Positions 41,966 through 54,670 of a stretch of DNA of 64,000 nt are shown here, one piece after another. The DNA is from Cheiracanthium punctorium (lineage: Eukaryota > Arthropoda > Arachnida > Araneae > Cheiracanthiidae), in assembly GCA_038373885.1 (NCBI GenBank), contig JAWZYV010000169.1:496001-560000 (forward strand), given 5' to 3'. Under the pieces are notes generated by a model. The model saw only the letters and a program-made list of their open reading frames with translations, was not told the origin of the DNA and ran no database searches. A program made the translations under genes and the position numbers. Within the stretch, counting starts at the first letter, position 1, and the number at the start of each line of letters is the position of its first letter.

Positions 41966-44900
41966 CGTTACATGAAAGCTCAGAATTTTAGCCTGATGAT
42001 AATCTCTTCCCAAGAATAAAAATACACACTTTTACAAAGAAAATAATTGAACTAATCTTAAGATTTTTTTGTACTGAGACTATAAAAAATAATGCCATTT
42101 ATTTTCCTGCGTAGTTTCAAATCGGCATTTTAAAGTTTGATCATTTAAAAAGATTAAGACAAAATATTATAGAGTATCAGTTGATATTTTAATTACCTTT
42201 TAATTGAAGATTTCTCCTCCCTGTAGTCCATATAACATGTTTACCAAGTGCTAACTAAATACATCCATCAGAACGGGCTCTGTATGGGTCTAAACAGGGT
42301 ATCTTTAATTATAATCACGCTGTATTTACAGCTGCGAGTTTTGGCTCAGAGTACACATTACAACAAGCTCAAACAGAACTAGCTTGTCGCTTCAATTTTA
42401 AGATATTCAATGTATATATAATCTCAATTCCTTAGACAGTCTAACAGGCAATTAGCGAGAACAAACCGATCGCGGTCCAGAATAATAATTGTATGGTTTC
42501 TCATTCTAAAATGATACAGTGAGCCTGTAATATATACTTGTGTAAAGCAACAACTCTAAAGTCAGTCTAGCTTCGTGAAAACCGAATAAAGCATGAGTTT
42601 ATACTATGAATCTGAAGATCTCAGCCGCATCTCAATAGTCTTTATCTGAAAAGTTAATACATAGGAGACAATACATAATGAAAAAAACATTATTTAACAT
42701 CAAATAAACTGTCATCAGCGGTCAAACTAGATAAATAACCATTTTGGAAGGTACAAATATGAGTTTGCATTAGTACAGGAGAAAAAAATACCACAATTAT
42801 CTAGTGTTTAATACAATAAAAATGTCCCTTAGTGAATCTGACGTCCCATATGTTATTTATAATTCGAGCCGCTATCTTCGTATTAAAGATTTTTTTAAAT
42901 ATTAAATACTAAGTTCATCTGTTCAACATAATAACTTTAAGAGAAAAATTCCTTAAATATACACTTTTATTAAACTCCTTTTTTATTTTAAATTTTGTAC
43001 TACACTTAGGATTTTTTTCTAAAATTTACGTTTACACCTATTTTTCTTCTTAATCATTTGGAAGACGTTTAATGTTTTTTCTCGCCATGCGATGGTAGTA
43101 TCATATCGGGGTTGAGATGAAGTCAGGATTCAGAAATGAGATCATAACTTAAAGGAAAGCATTGAAGAAAGCCAACTTTGAACTTCTAGATACTTGAATA
43201 CTTCTTTAAACGGTATGTAATACTGTCTTTTCTCAAGTGAAATGTTTTATGTAAACTGCATGAGTATGTTTCAAAATTTGTTTGTTTTTTAAATAAGCAA
43301 ATTTTAAAAATTACATTATTTGACCTTTAATCCTGGAAAAAAATAACATGTAGTAGCAGGAGTTAATGAAGGAAATTTCTTCTATTTTACATTCTGTTCA
43401 TTTATGCTGCCTTTTTTTAGTTTAAAAGTACTATGTGTGTGTGGGGGGGGGAGGGAGGTACATACCAGTGTTTCACTTTTTTTTTTCAAAAACATATTTG
43501 ATGATGTTGATCCCTGAAGTATTATGAGTGCTCAAAAGCGCTAATTTTATGAATTTTTAATGAATTTTTAAAATATGAAAAAGATTTTTTTAATTTAAAA
43601 ACCTACTCCCGTTAAATCGTTTAACTTGTCAGAGACTGCCTCCACAATTAAAGACACAAAAATTAACTGTAAAATTGAGCAGGATGGATGTCCTAATTTG
43701 TGCACATAAAGAAAAACCACTATTTTTCGAAAATTCAGTAAAACGGATTTTATTTTTAATTTTTTTAATTATAAATTTAATATATATTTCTGAAATAAAA
43801 ATTATTTAATTGAAAGTGAAATTATTTAATCAGGTCTGAAAAGGTTAAAAGGTATAACTGTTTGTGATGTGTAATTTAATTTTAAACATTTATTAAGAAA
43901 AAATAGTGCAGTGGTAACTTTCTCTTTACCGATACCTCCAAAGTTTTTCAAACATATTCCGCAAGTTCGATGTAATTAATATCAAAACTTACAAAGCAGT
44001 CATAAATATCATTTGTACAACAGCAAAATTTTAAAAAAATCTACAGACTTCACCCGCGAACATTTTATTTTCTTTAATTTGTGTATCTTTGAATGGATGC
44101 TTTTGAAAAGTGAACTTGATGAATAGACGATCTTAAAATAGAAAGCAAAAGCAGAGCATTCGTTCAGGCTAAGACCATGACACCGTTTGTTTCAACTTTG
44201 CAGACACCGCTAAGGTAAATGAACGGTTACAAAATACATTGAGTTCAGTGTACGAGAGATAAGTTTTTTCTTCGTATGTATATGGAAATTCAATGTTAAA
44301 TTACAAATCTAGTAGAAGTTTATTGCATAAGTACTCCTTCTCAAAAGCGTTCTAGAGTAAGTGAAATAAAATTCCTATGTAAGGGCTTCTTATTTTTTAG
44401 TAAGAACATGACAAGGAAAAAATATATATGCTTTCATTCTTTGATATTATTTAGTTTCGATGAAAAAGTAAACTAGTGGGTATCTTAAATAAAAGCTTTG
44501 TGTAAAATAAAAGTTTTAAACTATCAATTTTTTTTATGTGTTTTCGGTATAAGATTTTGGCGAACAATGGTCGGAAAACTCACTATTATTTCAGCACTTG
44601 TTCCAAAGTGATTATAAACAGATGCTTGAAGATGACGTAGATGACGTAGAACCCCACATTACTGTGTGATTCTTAATCCTTATAAGGTCCCCTACCTCCC
44701 TTAGAAGTTTGTCGCCAAAATTTATGGGACACCCTGTCTATTGCACTTATGTTCGAAATTATGATTTCACACAAAATCTGTACTAACTAAAGAAACACTC
44801 GATTTACTGTAAAAAAAATTGGCGCATAAATACATTATCAGGGGAGAAAGCATACAGAAAAATAAAAATCAAAATAAGGGGAACTATCAATTAATATACA

Positions 44901-45284
44901 AGGTATATCAAAAACGTCTAATCGTGATTTTTCAAATTTCGTAAAAGGTCCACCTAATTTAGTGTATGAGTACCGTGCACTGCCATCTAAGCCTAACAAC
45001 AAGCAGTCACACCATTAAAGAAGGCGTATATTGTTCAAAGGGTGTCAGCTTGATTACCCTATTTTTAGTATAATCTGTATATTAACTAAGAATTCACCCT
45101 TTTTTATTGTTATGTTCTTGATGTTTTCTTCCATAATAATACGTATATTTCTGTACCAAATTTGTGACAGTAAACTCAGTATTTCTTCAGTAATTACATA
45201 TTTTGTGTTTGTAACTTTAACTTTAGACTCCTATATATAATGTGAAACATTTTCCTTCGTTTTCTTTAAAGATTTCTGTTCCAA
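41966..45284. other. Mostly unassigned AT-rich spacer
   Basis: CAGGGTATCTTTAATTATAA (42295) with CACGCTG mirrors the ends of the 3774 MITE. At 44714-44738 the sequence GCCAAAATTTATGGGACACC followed by CTGT looks like a lone Tc1/mariner-type terminus, whose partner I cannot find. TAGATGGCAG lies at 44990-44999 (minus). A G-rich run is near 43440. No gene supported. Confidence 0.45.
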
Positions 45285-45500
45285 TGTCAGGCACGTTTTA
45301 GCCGCTCAGGAAAAGGCCCCTGCCAAAGCCAGAAGTTTTGACCACTTTATTATGCGAGAACCCACAATACGTTGGTCAACGCCATCCCCTATGAAGAGAC
45401 GGACAAGTCAGCTCTAATCCCAAGACCGGAGTCAGTCCCTATCCCAATGACTAAAGATAGTTGTATGCAAACTACAGAACCATATGGAGCGGCTTTTTAA
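45285..45500. other. GC-richer segment, unidentified
   Basis: A plus-strand frame of about 50 codons (VLAAQEKAPAKARSFDHFIM) lies in sequence clearly richer in GC than its surroundings. Too short to identify. It may be part of a repeat ending at the SINE downstream. Confidence 0.3.
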
Positions 45501-45759
45501 CATCAAATGTAATATATTTTATATAATGCATTTTTACGCAATGTTATTGAAATCTTGCTATCATGTGTAACGTTGTGAACAAAGCGGTTAGAAATGGTTG
45601 TACGTGTGTTCTGCACGCGACAAAATGGATGAAGGTAAATGCATGGCCTAGTGAGAAACTGAAAAAGTCCGTACGCAGTAGAGGAAGCTGTGGGTTAAAC
45701 AGCAGCTTCGACTCAGGGATAAACTTAAATTCTGTCTGCAAGGCGTAGAATGTTTCTTA

Positions 45760-46136
45760 CCTTTTTAAGCCATATGTAGTAATGATGAAACTACTGCTAC
45801 ATATTTCAAAAACACTTTGTAATCTGTCAAACGCCATCGAAAAGAGTTGTTTCTTCGACTGTCAAGAGAGGATGATTGACGCCACTGAAAGTATCGTTTA
45901 GACCTAGAGATGTCCTTCCTAGAGTTTCCTGGACGAATTCGGATCCTCATCAGAAGGTGATGCTTATAAATATAAGCACCCTTCTGAAAACTGCCAGCGA
46001 CCGCCGAGAAGGCATTCGTAATCGTGGATTTAGCGTGAAGTTGCATAGCATGTAACCGATGGTACGCCAGAATTGAACACACAGTCTTTCAGTTACGAAT
46101 CCAACGCCCTAACCACTGAGCTACTAACGCCCTTTG
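45760..46136 (-). mobile_element. tRNA-Thr-like SINE, third family
   Basis: The minus strand opens GGCGTTAGTAGCTCAGTGG, a textbook tRNA D-arm/A-box, then TTAGGGCGTTGGATTCGTAACTGA with CGT in the anticodon position, and a B-box-like GTGTTCAATTC. The anticodon stem does not pair and the T-arm and acceptor are decayed, so this is not a working tRNA. A non-tRNA body of about 300 bp follows (GGATTTAGCGTGAAG region and onward). The 3' limit is uncertain. Confidence 0.7.
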
Positions 46137-48419
46137 GAAGGATTTCATTCGCTTTCATTTTAACCTGCAGAAAATAAAATTTTCTAATCAATTTCAGTTT
46201 ATGCAATCTGAAATGCTATTCTTGTCAACAAGTCTATAACTTCTAATTTCACATGAGCTATAGAAAAAAAAAACACATGCATTTTATCTGAAAGTTAAAA
46301 TGCATGTTCGTCAATTATATTGATTTATCTGATGATAAATGATCATTACAAAGTTCGGATCAATTTTCATTCTAAATATGCGCAAGATGACTGTCCCATT
46401 TCTGGTAAATGAGTTATATATAAAAATTGTACCTGTTTTCATTACTAGTTACCTTCTGACATAATTGGTTTATAACATACATCTGAAACTAATGAGATTT
46501 CCACTTCACACAGTTATAACATTTTCTCCTCTTTTAAATACAGGTATGATTGAATCCTCAATAAATTTACAAATTTACACATATATTTATTTTAATTGTT
46601 AAAGTAGTAAAACTAACAGTTGACGGTATCAAGAAATCTGTCAGCGGCAAATTTATATGCATTTCAAATGGATAATAATTTACTTATCTAATAGCAATTA
46701 AAAAAGAAAAAGATAGTATAATCCTATTAAATATTAAGGAAATATCTGTCAGGTAGGTACACAGCGTCTTTAAAAATATCTAGAAGCTAAAGAAGTAACA
46801 TTCAATTAAATATAAGTTATTTTTAGCAAATACATAAAAATACCATGAGCATCAAAATAGTAAAGAATGCCTTAGATGCGAAACATGGAGCTTTTTATAA
46901 GGAATGCCCCAGATAAAAAGAATAATGGTGCTGTGTGTAATTAAACTTAAAGGACAGGAGATATATATGTTTTCCTTTTCTTTAAATTGTTTTATTTTAT
47001 TTTATTCATTGACAAAGTAAAATATTTTCCCCAATAAATTTCACGATCCTGAAATGATAATAAATTAGCTGCTTTAAAAGTATACAAAATAAATGCATTT
47101 TTACGCATTTTTTTGAATTATCAAATACTTTATTAGTCAAACTGTATTACATGTCATTGTATTTTACTCACTACTCTATTTGTAAAAATTAAAAATACAT
47201 ATATATGTTCCAAACTTATTAAAAAGAAAAAAAAAACACCTTCTGGTCTAGTAGTCTATTCGCGTCTCTTCATTTTACCGAAAGAAAATTCACGTTCAGA
47301 GAGGCACTTTTATATTTATGCATATTTCAAAGTCTTTCCCAAGTAATACCTACTTGAAAACTATATTTAGTTTGCTAGCGATAAAGCGTTTGCCAAAAGG
47401 TGTGAAATGCAGAAGGAAGACTGCTTGACAAAAGACCTTGCTCTTATAAGGTGTCACTGTTCCTCAAGCTAAATGGGTAAAAGACTTGATGAGGCAGGTG
47501 ATATATGGAGTAAACTATCTGACTCTGTTATTTTCCGCAGACGCGTTTATTAAAATAATAATAATAACAAAATGTTTCTTCGTACTTAGAAGTGATATTT
47601 CTAGAAGCTCGGTTTTGCCCTTGAACAGTTTCTAACCATTCAGTAGTTCTAGCTTCTTTCAGTTTAAATGTATGCGTGTGCCTAAATGCAATATTGCAAG
47701 TTAAGAAAACTGTAATGAATTAACGTTATAAATTGAAGTTGCAGATTTATTTCATGTTTGAACCGATTTACAAATCAATCAAATAATAAATAAATAAATT
47801 AAATTACAGTCAGACGAGCTGAATGGAATAGCCAACATGCCACGCAAATTTATCCTAATAAGGGGGATTTTACATTATCAGGGATCACATCGACTAACTG
47901 TTTACTGTTACCGTTTGTTTCTTTGAAAATTTATTACAATAAACGGGATATTCTTTTAATCGATATTCCATTAAGCGTGTTCGACTGTAAATAAACCCGG
48001 TTAAATTAGTAATAGTTGTTTCGTGAACACGCTGAGTATATTTTAGAGAGAAAAAAAGTATCCCCAAAATAATCTACTCTATTTTTATTTAAATATTTAA
48101 TGTACCAAACTTACGGTTGCTTGAAAAAAAAGACACCTTTCACAGTCTGAAATGTTTCCTGATCTACGGACTTCTGTATTGCAATACAAAATGTCTCATT
48201 ATACTCTACACTTAGGTTACGAAATAAATAAATTTTTATTAATTCCTATTATTTATTTTTTTTATTTTGACTATGGGAGTATGAAGACCATAGCATAGCG
48301 ATCAGAATCTTGGACATAAAATTATAAACAGATATACAAAATCTAAAATCTGATTTTATTTCTTGTTTGGTGCAAAGCAAATTAGTAAAATACATAACAA
48401 AGTAAAAATATACAAAATG
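46137..48419. other. Unassigned AT-rich spacer
   Basis: Nothing recognisable. Confidence 0.5.
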
Positions 48420-48596
48420 CAGTAAAACCTCTCTATAACGATATTCGATACAACGATAAACCCCTCTATAGAGATAAAATTTTGCGATCCCACGGAATTT
48501 AAATACAATATAATTTTTCCTCTGTATAATGATACATCCTTCTAGAATGATAATTTTATTGGGTCCCTTAAGTATCGTTGTACCGAGGTTTTAATG
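48420..48596. mobile_element. pogo/Tigger-like MITE
   Basis: Left end CAGTAAAACCTCTCTATAAC and, from the right, CATTAAAACCTCGGTACAAC with ACGAT segments just inside both. These fit Tigger-type termini. The flanking TA is eroded. No coding sequence. Confidence 0.6.
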
Positions 48597-49149
48597 CACT
48601 ATAACACGTGAGTATGTGTGCATGCATCTTTCTCTGACATTTTGCCCGCCCTCATAAAAAATCCTAGCGGCACCCACGATCAGAATATTTGAAAAATTAA
48701 TAATTATACTTATGAGAATAGGGAGATAAAACAAAATTACTTCTAGTAATGAAACTTACTTTTTAATAGTGAAAATTCAAGAATTGCTCTTGTTGTAAAA
48801 ATGCGATTGTCTCCAAATCACATCAGTAACTAGAATATATATTTGTATATTACTTGTGTGAGTTAGAACTTTCTATGACAAATCTTATGATTTTAGATAG
48901 AATGTTTCATGGTATCCCATCTTCCCCTACTAAGATTGTACACTGTGACACAATAGGCAGAGAAACATTCGATAATCATGTACTGTTAAATATTGTAACA
49001 GAAATTATATAAATGGTAGGAATAAGAATCTTTACATTATCTATGTAAAGTAAAACGTTTATCGAGCATAATCTTAAAAGACACACACACAAAAGAAAAA
49101 AATGAAAAAGAAACCCCTTTTATATTTTAAATACGCACTAAAGTGTTAT
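48597..49149. other. Unassigned spacer
   Basis: Nothing supported. Confidence 0.45.
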
Positions 49150-50796
49150 GCATTAAAAGCGTATTATAATCCATGCGTCGACCCTACTTTTCTACCTTAT
49201 TCCATTAAGTTGGAAAGTGAATCCTAATTCATAGGTGTTGGCGTAATTTTCTTCCTTATTCCATAAAACACGTCTTTGAAATCGAAATTTATATTAAACT
49301 AGATGTGCGCCCGTTCTGAATATTTTTCTAACTCGTATGATTGAAGTTTCCATCGTTGCGGAATCTCAAAAACTGCCAGTCGAATCCCGTTTTTACGAAC
49401 TACAAAGAACCAGAGAAATAATTTCACTCTAACGAAATTTCGCTATACCGATATTGCATCTCCTTATTATAATTTGATTTTGGGATGAGCAAAGTCTTTG
49501 CAGCGAAATTTTCTCTACAATGGACTTTACTGAAACGGGATTCGACTGAACCTTTTTATTTTTATTTATTTATTTATTTATTTATTTTTGACTTGCGACT
49601 TAAACTTTTCCTTACAGATGCTAGTTTGAGAATGCATGTAGCAAAACTACAAAATAATGACACAATAACTAATATCATCGTTAATGCCAACCTAAACGAA
49701 AAAATTAAATGGGTGTCGCAAGCAAATCTGTCCACTTTTAAAATACCTCATGTCTACAGAACAAAATTTGTATTTAATTTAGCCTTCCCTTAAGAATTTT
49801 ATTGGTGCCATGTGTTCTGACCCCTATACCTTATTGAAACCGAATTCCTACCAAACAGAAAGTATAGTTAGAGAATTAAACAATAAATATTACATTTATT
49901 TTTTTCCCCTTCGACTACAGCCAGTAGATCGTAAACGATCGGAAATGTTTTGTGTGTCACTGTATATTAGCGCTATGTTCATCACTCTCAATGGGGAGTA
50001 TATAGTTATGCACTCCAATAAAAATATTAATTTCCTTCGGCACTGCTACTACCGCCAATAGACTTGAAAAGATCATAAATAGTTTGAGTGTGTCCCAGTA
50101 TATTAATAATACGTTTATCATTTCCAATAAAGAGTGCGTAGTTAAACACTTTAGTAATAAATATTAATTTTCTTCTGTACTACTATTATCGCCAATAGAA
50201 TTGTAAAAACCGGAAATATTTTGTGTGTCCCTATATACTAATTTGAGGTTTCCCAATTTGAATGGAGAGTATGTAGTTGTGCACTTCAATAAAAAAAAAA
50301 TATTAATTTTGTTTTATCTTTCTAGTACCGGCAATAGACAGTAAAAAATCAGCAATATTTTGTGTGTCCTGTATATTAATGCTACGTTTACCATTTCCGA
50401 TGAAGAATATGCAATTAAACACTTTAGTAATAAATATTACAGAAATATTTTGTATGTCCTGTATATTAATGATACGTTTATCATTTTCGATGAAGAGTAT
50501 GCAAATAAACACTTTAGTAATATATTAATTTTGTTTTTCCTACTACTACCACCAAAAGACAGTATGTAGTCCAAAAATATAGGAAATACTTTCTGTGTCC
50601 CTGCATATTAATGCTATGTTTGCCATTTTCTTTGAGGAGCACGTCGTTATACGCTTCAATAATATATATAACTGGCAATACTATTGAAATAATGTTTCAT
50701 AAACGTGTCGGCGCTAGTCATGGCCACAAATTCTATTTACAAAAATACGTCGACAGAAAAACAGAAAAACCTGGATAAAACGAAATGGAACTCTAG
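49150..50796. repeat. Repeat family Y, copy 2, with a tandem array inside
   Basis: The left part (49150-49310) and the right end (50712-50796, ending ACTCTAGT) match copy 1 at 31979-32540. The middle holds a (TTTA)n tract (49555-49588) and the array described next. CTAGATGTGCGCCCGTTC at 49300 resembles an inverted Helitron-type 3' end, but no stem partner is visible. Confidence 0.5.
49942..50690. repeat. Diverged tandem array of about 140-bp units
   Basis: GAAATATTTTGTGTGTCC-like unit starts at 49942, 50077, 50213, 50352, 50442 and 50583. Each is followed by TGTATATTAATGCTACGTTT, CGATGAAGAGTATG and TTAAACACTTTAGTAATA. One unit (50352) is shortened to about 90 bp. In-frame short ORFs within units are by-products. 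Confidence 0.85.
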
Positions 50797-52462
50797 TGAA
50801 CCTTCCCCAGCCCCCACCCCAAAAAATATAGAATAAATCATAGACTTCATGGGACATCTAAAGTTACTTTTAATGGAAAGTTCCAACTAAATAGAGCAGC
50901 TGTCTCATCACGGCTTAAATTTCTGGCCAAAAAAAAAATAAAGGTCAGGAGAACTAAAAAATGCAAGAATTTTTTTAAAAGTACAGGACCTGAGATACCG
51001 TTAAGTCCTGAGCATCATGATTTTATTTTAATTTAAAATTGTTTATAAATTTATATTTCACTCAGTTTTAAATTCGTGTAATTTAAAAAAATAATTTAGA
51101 GTTTCAGGCAACATAAAGAATGCATTCATTGAATTATTTGTTTGAAGCCTATTGTAAAGTTAATTTCGTAAATATATTAATATAAATTATTTAATTTTCA
51201 AACTAAATTTTTACCTTTAGGAAAGATTTAAAATAATTTATTTTGATACGAATAAGTAGAGTATTTCAAAAAGTTTTGAATAAAAGATATCCGATCTAAA
51301 TATAAATATTGCTTTTGAAAGTTAGAGCTTCATTCTTCAGTAAAATGTATAGATTTTACATCTGCGATAGTAATCTAAAGTTTATTTCAATTTCTTCCGT
51401 TCTTACCGGAAAATCACCGAAAAATAAAATATGTTTCATTTCCATTAATAGATGAAAAAATAAAGTTTGTGAGTATATTACGTATGTTTATCAAAGCACA
51501 TAACTTCTCATGTTTTACTTAACATTTTATTAGAGTCTCAAATGCAATTTTACATTCAGGAAAAATATTTAATGAACAGACTCCAGTACAAAAAATAGTA
51601 TTCAGGAATAAATACGCTTTCTGCATGCAATCATAATATATTCATTGTGCAGTTAGATTATGCACGTTATGAAAAAAAATATTTTTCAGTCACTATTCAA
51701 TTACTTGATTTATGTAAAGTCAGTATATAAAAAAATAACATTATTTTGCATTATTTCACATTGTGCCTTGAAAAGTTTAGTTTGTAGTCGTTAGACTGAA
51801 TGTAAATTTAACTTTCCTCAGAGTTATAATAAGCGTTTGAATTTTTCTCTAAAATGCAAAGCCTTAAACCCAAGATTTCGCGTTTTTTTGAGAAGCCATT
51901 ATTTCCATTTCCAGCACGTTCTAACATGATGCTTCTTTTTATGACATTTTTAGCATTAGGTAAACAAAATATATTCCTAACTTATTCTAAATGATATTGT
52001 ATAAATATATATGAAAATGTCGGAAATCAATAAAAATATAAAATAAATAAATGAAAATCTATAAAGACTATTTATAGTTATCCTTTTAAGCTTCTAAAAC
52101 TTGTTATCTAAATCCTAATAAGTAATGCCTAAATAATATACAAATTTAAATAGATGTTGAAAAGGATAGCATTTGATGAAATACGGAATATTGAGAAATC
52201 TTCCTTTTTTTCACACGTTAAAAGAAATAAAATATATGCATATACTACTGCGATCAAAAAGTTCTCTCAATGGTGACATAAAACAAAATGTATATCAATT
52301 TATTCATCAAAATTTATTGCATCTTTTTCAAAGTAGTGCAATGATGTTCTTGTCTCGTGCCACAATTGTGGTAACTTTTTGATCACAATAGTGCAGGATG
52401 TGTCAGAATTCCCTACCGGGTTTGGAAATCTTATAAATAAGAATATATATATTACCAATACA
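50797..52462. other. Unassigned AT-rich spacer
   Basis: No supported feature. Confidence 0.5.
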
Positions 52463-53190
52463 GCAACAAAGTTGAGTTGATTGGAGAAAGAAATGTTTCA
52501 AGTTTTATTTCACAAAAGTCCAATATGTGAACCTTTCGTGACAGCGACGGTTTAATGTAATGTTTTCGGGGGGTGAGGGGAGGGCAGTTCGTTTGTTCCC
52601 CAAGAAAGAAAAAACTTGTAATGTTATTTTTTCCAGTAAAGTCTTCTCCAAGAAAGAAACATTGCAAGTTTTGTTTCACAAATAACGGACTTCCTCGTTG
52701 TTGGATTGGATGAGATTCTCCCAACGACAAACGCTTTCTTCCGCGGCTACCTGGCTCTCCGGACCTAATTCCACGCGATTTTTTTTATGGGGTGACATAA
52801 AATATCGTGTGTACGTTCCAAAGACTAAATTTACGCCAAAGGATTACAACTGCATTTGTTACCATGTTAAAACGAGTGTGTGAGTGTGGGAAGAATTTGA
52901 CTTTAGACGACTTTGACTTTCTTGTTTCGCCGCATCACGAAACAAGAACGGATTATGGAGGGGGGCCGGAGGGGCGACCGCTCCAATTGAGAAAAAAAAT
53001 AAATTAATGTAAAAGATAATATTTTACTTCCATAAAATGGATATATATGCCAATCTTCTAACTAACCGCCCCCAGCGACAAACTAACTGCCCCCCCCCGA
53101 AAAATCTGCATCATTTCGTCACTGTCACGAAAGGGTCACATATTCAAATTTTGTGAAATAAAACTTATAAGAGTTTTCTCCAATACAGTC
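52463..53190 (+). mobile_element. Inverted-repeat-bounded element with transposase scrap
   Basis: 52463-52595 and 53060-53190 are diverged inverted copies, matching through AAAGTTGA-T-ATTGGAGAAA, TTTTATTTCACAAAA, ATATGTGA-CCTTTCGTGACAG and a G-run with GGGCAGTT-GTTTGT. A third copy of the outer block lies in direct orientation near 52645-52690. Between them is the C-terminal transposase fragment. Terminal bases and target duplication are unclear. Confidence 0.6.
52735..52960 (+). pseudogene. C-terminal fragment of DUF4817/DDE-type transposase
   Basis: Across two frames the translation gives LPGSPDLIPRDF, then FFLWGDIKYRVYVPK, then LRQRITTAFVTMLKRV. This is the order found at the end of arthropod DDE transposases (W-P-RSPDLTPCDFFLWG, K-RVY, LR-RI-AAI). 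The Glu after SPDL is not seen because Asp occurs in RDFF instead, which is usual for this subgroup. At least two frameshifts and a stop are present. The N-terminal HTH and first two catalytic residues are absent here. Confidence 0.7.
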
Positions 53191-53733
53191 AACTTTATTG
53201 ATGAATTGTTAATATATATTTCTTACAAAAATCATTATATATTTATTAATTCAGATAGTTACTTTTTAAAAAGTTTAATTTCTAATTCATTTATCCCATG
53301 AACAATATTATTTAGGCTGTTAATTGCTTAATGGGATCAGATTTTCATTAACTGTGACAATTTTTATTTGGCCAATTTCTGAAAAATCTTGCATTTGTGT
53401 GAAAGAGAAGTTCTCTCAGAAATCTATTTAATATCTTAAGCTTAAGGTGCATACATTTGAAACTAAACAGTTAATTAAGAAATCTTCAGTTGTTACTTTT
53501 TAATTCTCAAACTGGTTCTACTTTCTGTCTAATAAACTATACATCCATATATACAACAGCACTGATTGTATGTGTGACTGAAAGAAAAAGTATTTAATTT
53601 TCCCTGTTTACAAAAAGTTTCATGTGCATCTTGGAATGCCTAAGAACGTACCTCAATAGGTGTTACGGAACCTCCTTTCAATACAATGTAATATGCGTAG
53701 TTAAGTAATAATCAGATTTCCTTGACTATGCTA
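53191..53733. other. Unassigned AT-rich spacer
   Basis: Nothing supported. Confidence 0.5.
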
Positions 53734-53940
53734 TACACATAGTGTGTCCCATAAATACCATCCAAACTCTACATAGTGCGATTCCTTGTTGGGAGTGCAT
53801 TACCGGATATGACGTTTCTGCTTTTTTCTCGCATTTTTTCTTGAAATTATGGATCATAGAGGCGTGGTTCCCTTGGTGTTTTTTACGCACTAAGAACGAT
53901 GAATATCTCTGTGCATGGGTAGTATTTATGGGACATCCTG
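53734..53940. mobile_element. MITE with GTCCCATAAATAC ends
   Basis: The left terminus carries TGTCCCATAAATACCATCC and the right, inverted, CAGGATGTCCCATAAATACT. TA adjoins both ends. The internal frames on both strands are a consequence of the near-palindromic layout. A related lone terminus (GGGACACCCTGT) is at 44727. Confidence 0.65.
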
Positions 53941-54281
53941 TACATTCTATGATTTCGCAGCAGTGATGCCATGTCAAAGGAGTTTGACTTGCTGTAAGAC
54001 TTTAAAGTACAACTCAATTCTTTATCTCATTCGAGAAAAATTAAATTAATTAAAAAAGATATAAAACACTTAAATCGTTTATCAAACTTTAAAAAGAAGC
54101 CCATTATTACTTTCCGAACATGTGCCATGTAAGGAAAGTATTGTAATCATGAAAAAATTCGACTTCGAGATTTTGGTGTACTTACACGTTTTGAGATCTT
54201 CTGAATTCATTGATGCTTTTTTACGAGATGTATGTATGTATATATATGTGTGCATGTGTGTAAGTGACTGAACACGATAGC

Positions 54282-54670
54282 TCCTAACGGGGCATTCGAT
54301 TGAGCTCAAATTGGGTATATATGTTATAAACCACCGTCGCAAGACCGGTATTGATTTTGGTGTGTATAGAACTTACAGTTTTTCTACAGGGCTACGACAA
54401 AGATTTCTTTTACATTAAGGCCTATGGGAAAATTCTTGAAAGCGCTAGTATTTAAACGGTACATTTGATTGAGCTCAAATTGGGTATATATGTTATAAAC
54501 CACCATCGTAAGACCGGTATTGATATTGATGTGTATAGGACTTATAGTTTTTCTACAGGCTACGACTACAGGCGACGGCTATAGTTTTTCTACAGGCTAA
54601 TGTAAAAGATTTCTTTTACATTATGGCATATGGGGAGAAATTCTTGAAAGTGCGCTAGCGTTTATTCAAA
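54282..54670. repeat. Two direct repeats of about 180-200 bp
   Basis: Units start near 54289 and 54468 with ATT(C/T)GATTGAGCTCAAATTG. They share GGGTATATATGTTATAAACC, AAGACCGGTATTGAT, TTTTTCTACAGG, AGATTTCTTTTACATTA and AAATTCTTGAAAG. Unit 2 contains a small internal duplication of TATAGTTTTTCTACAGGCTA. Confidence 0.9.

Noticed and set aside
42294..42322. Tiny MITE with CAGGGTATC...CACGCTG ends
   Set aside because: Only 28 bp with imperfect arms; the resemblance to the 3774 MITE may be chance.
45285..45500. Host exon with KAPAKARSFDHF peptide
   Set aside because: Only about 50 open codons with no recognisable domain or clear splice sites; kept as an unidentified segment.
46065..46136. Possible functional tRNA-Thr (CGT) on the minus strand
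   Set aside because: The D-arm and anticodon position look right, but the anticodon stem does not pair and the T-arm is decayed. It is the head of a SINE.
49810..50061. 83-codon ORF and neighbours at 50303-50569
   Set aside because: The frames follow the tandem-array unit (shared residues such as NATFTISDEEYA and NDTFIIFDEEYA), so they are repeat artefacts.
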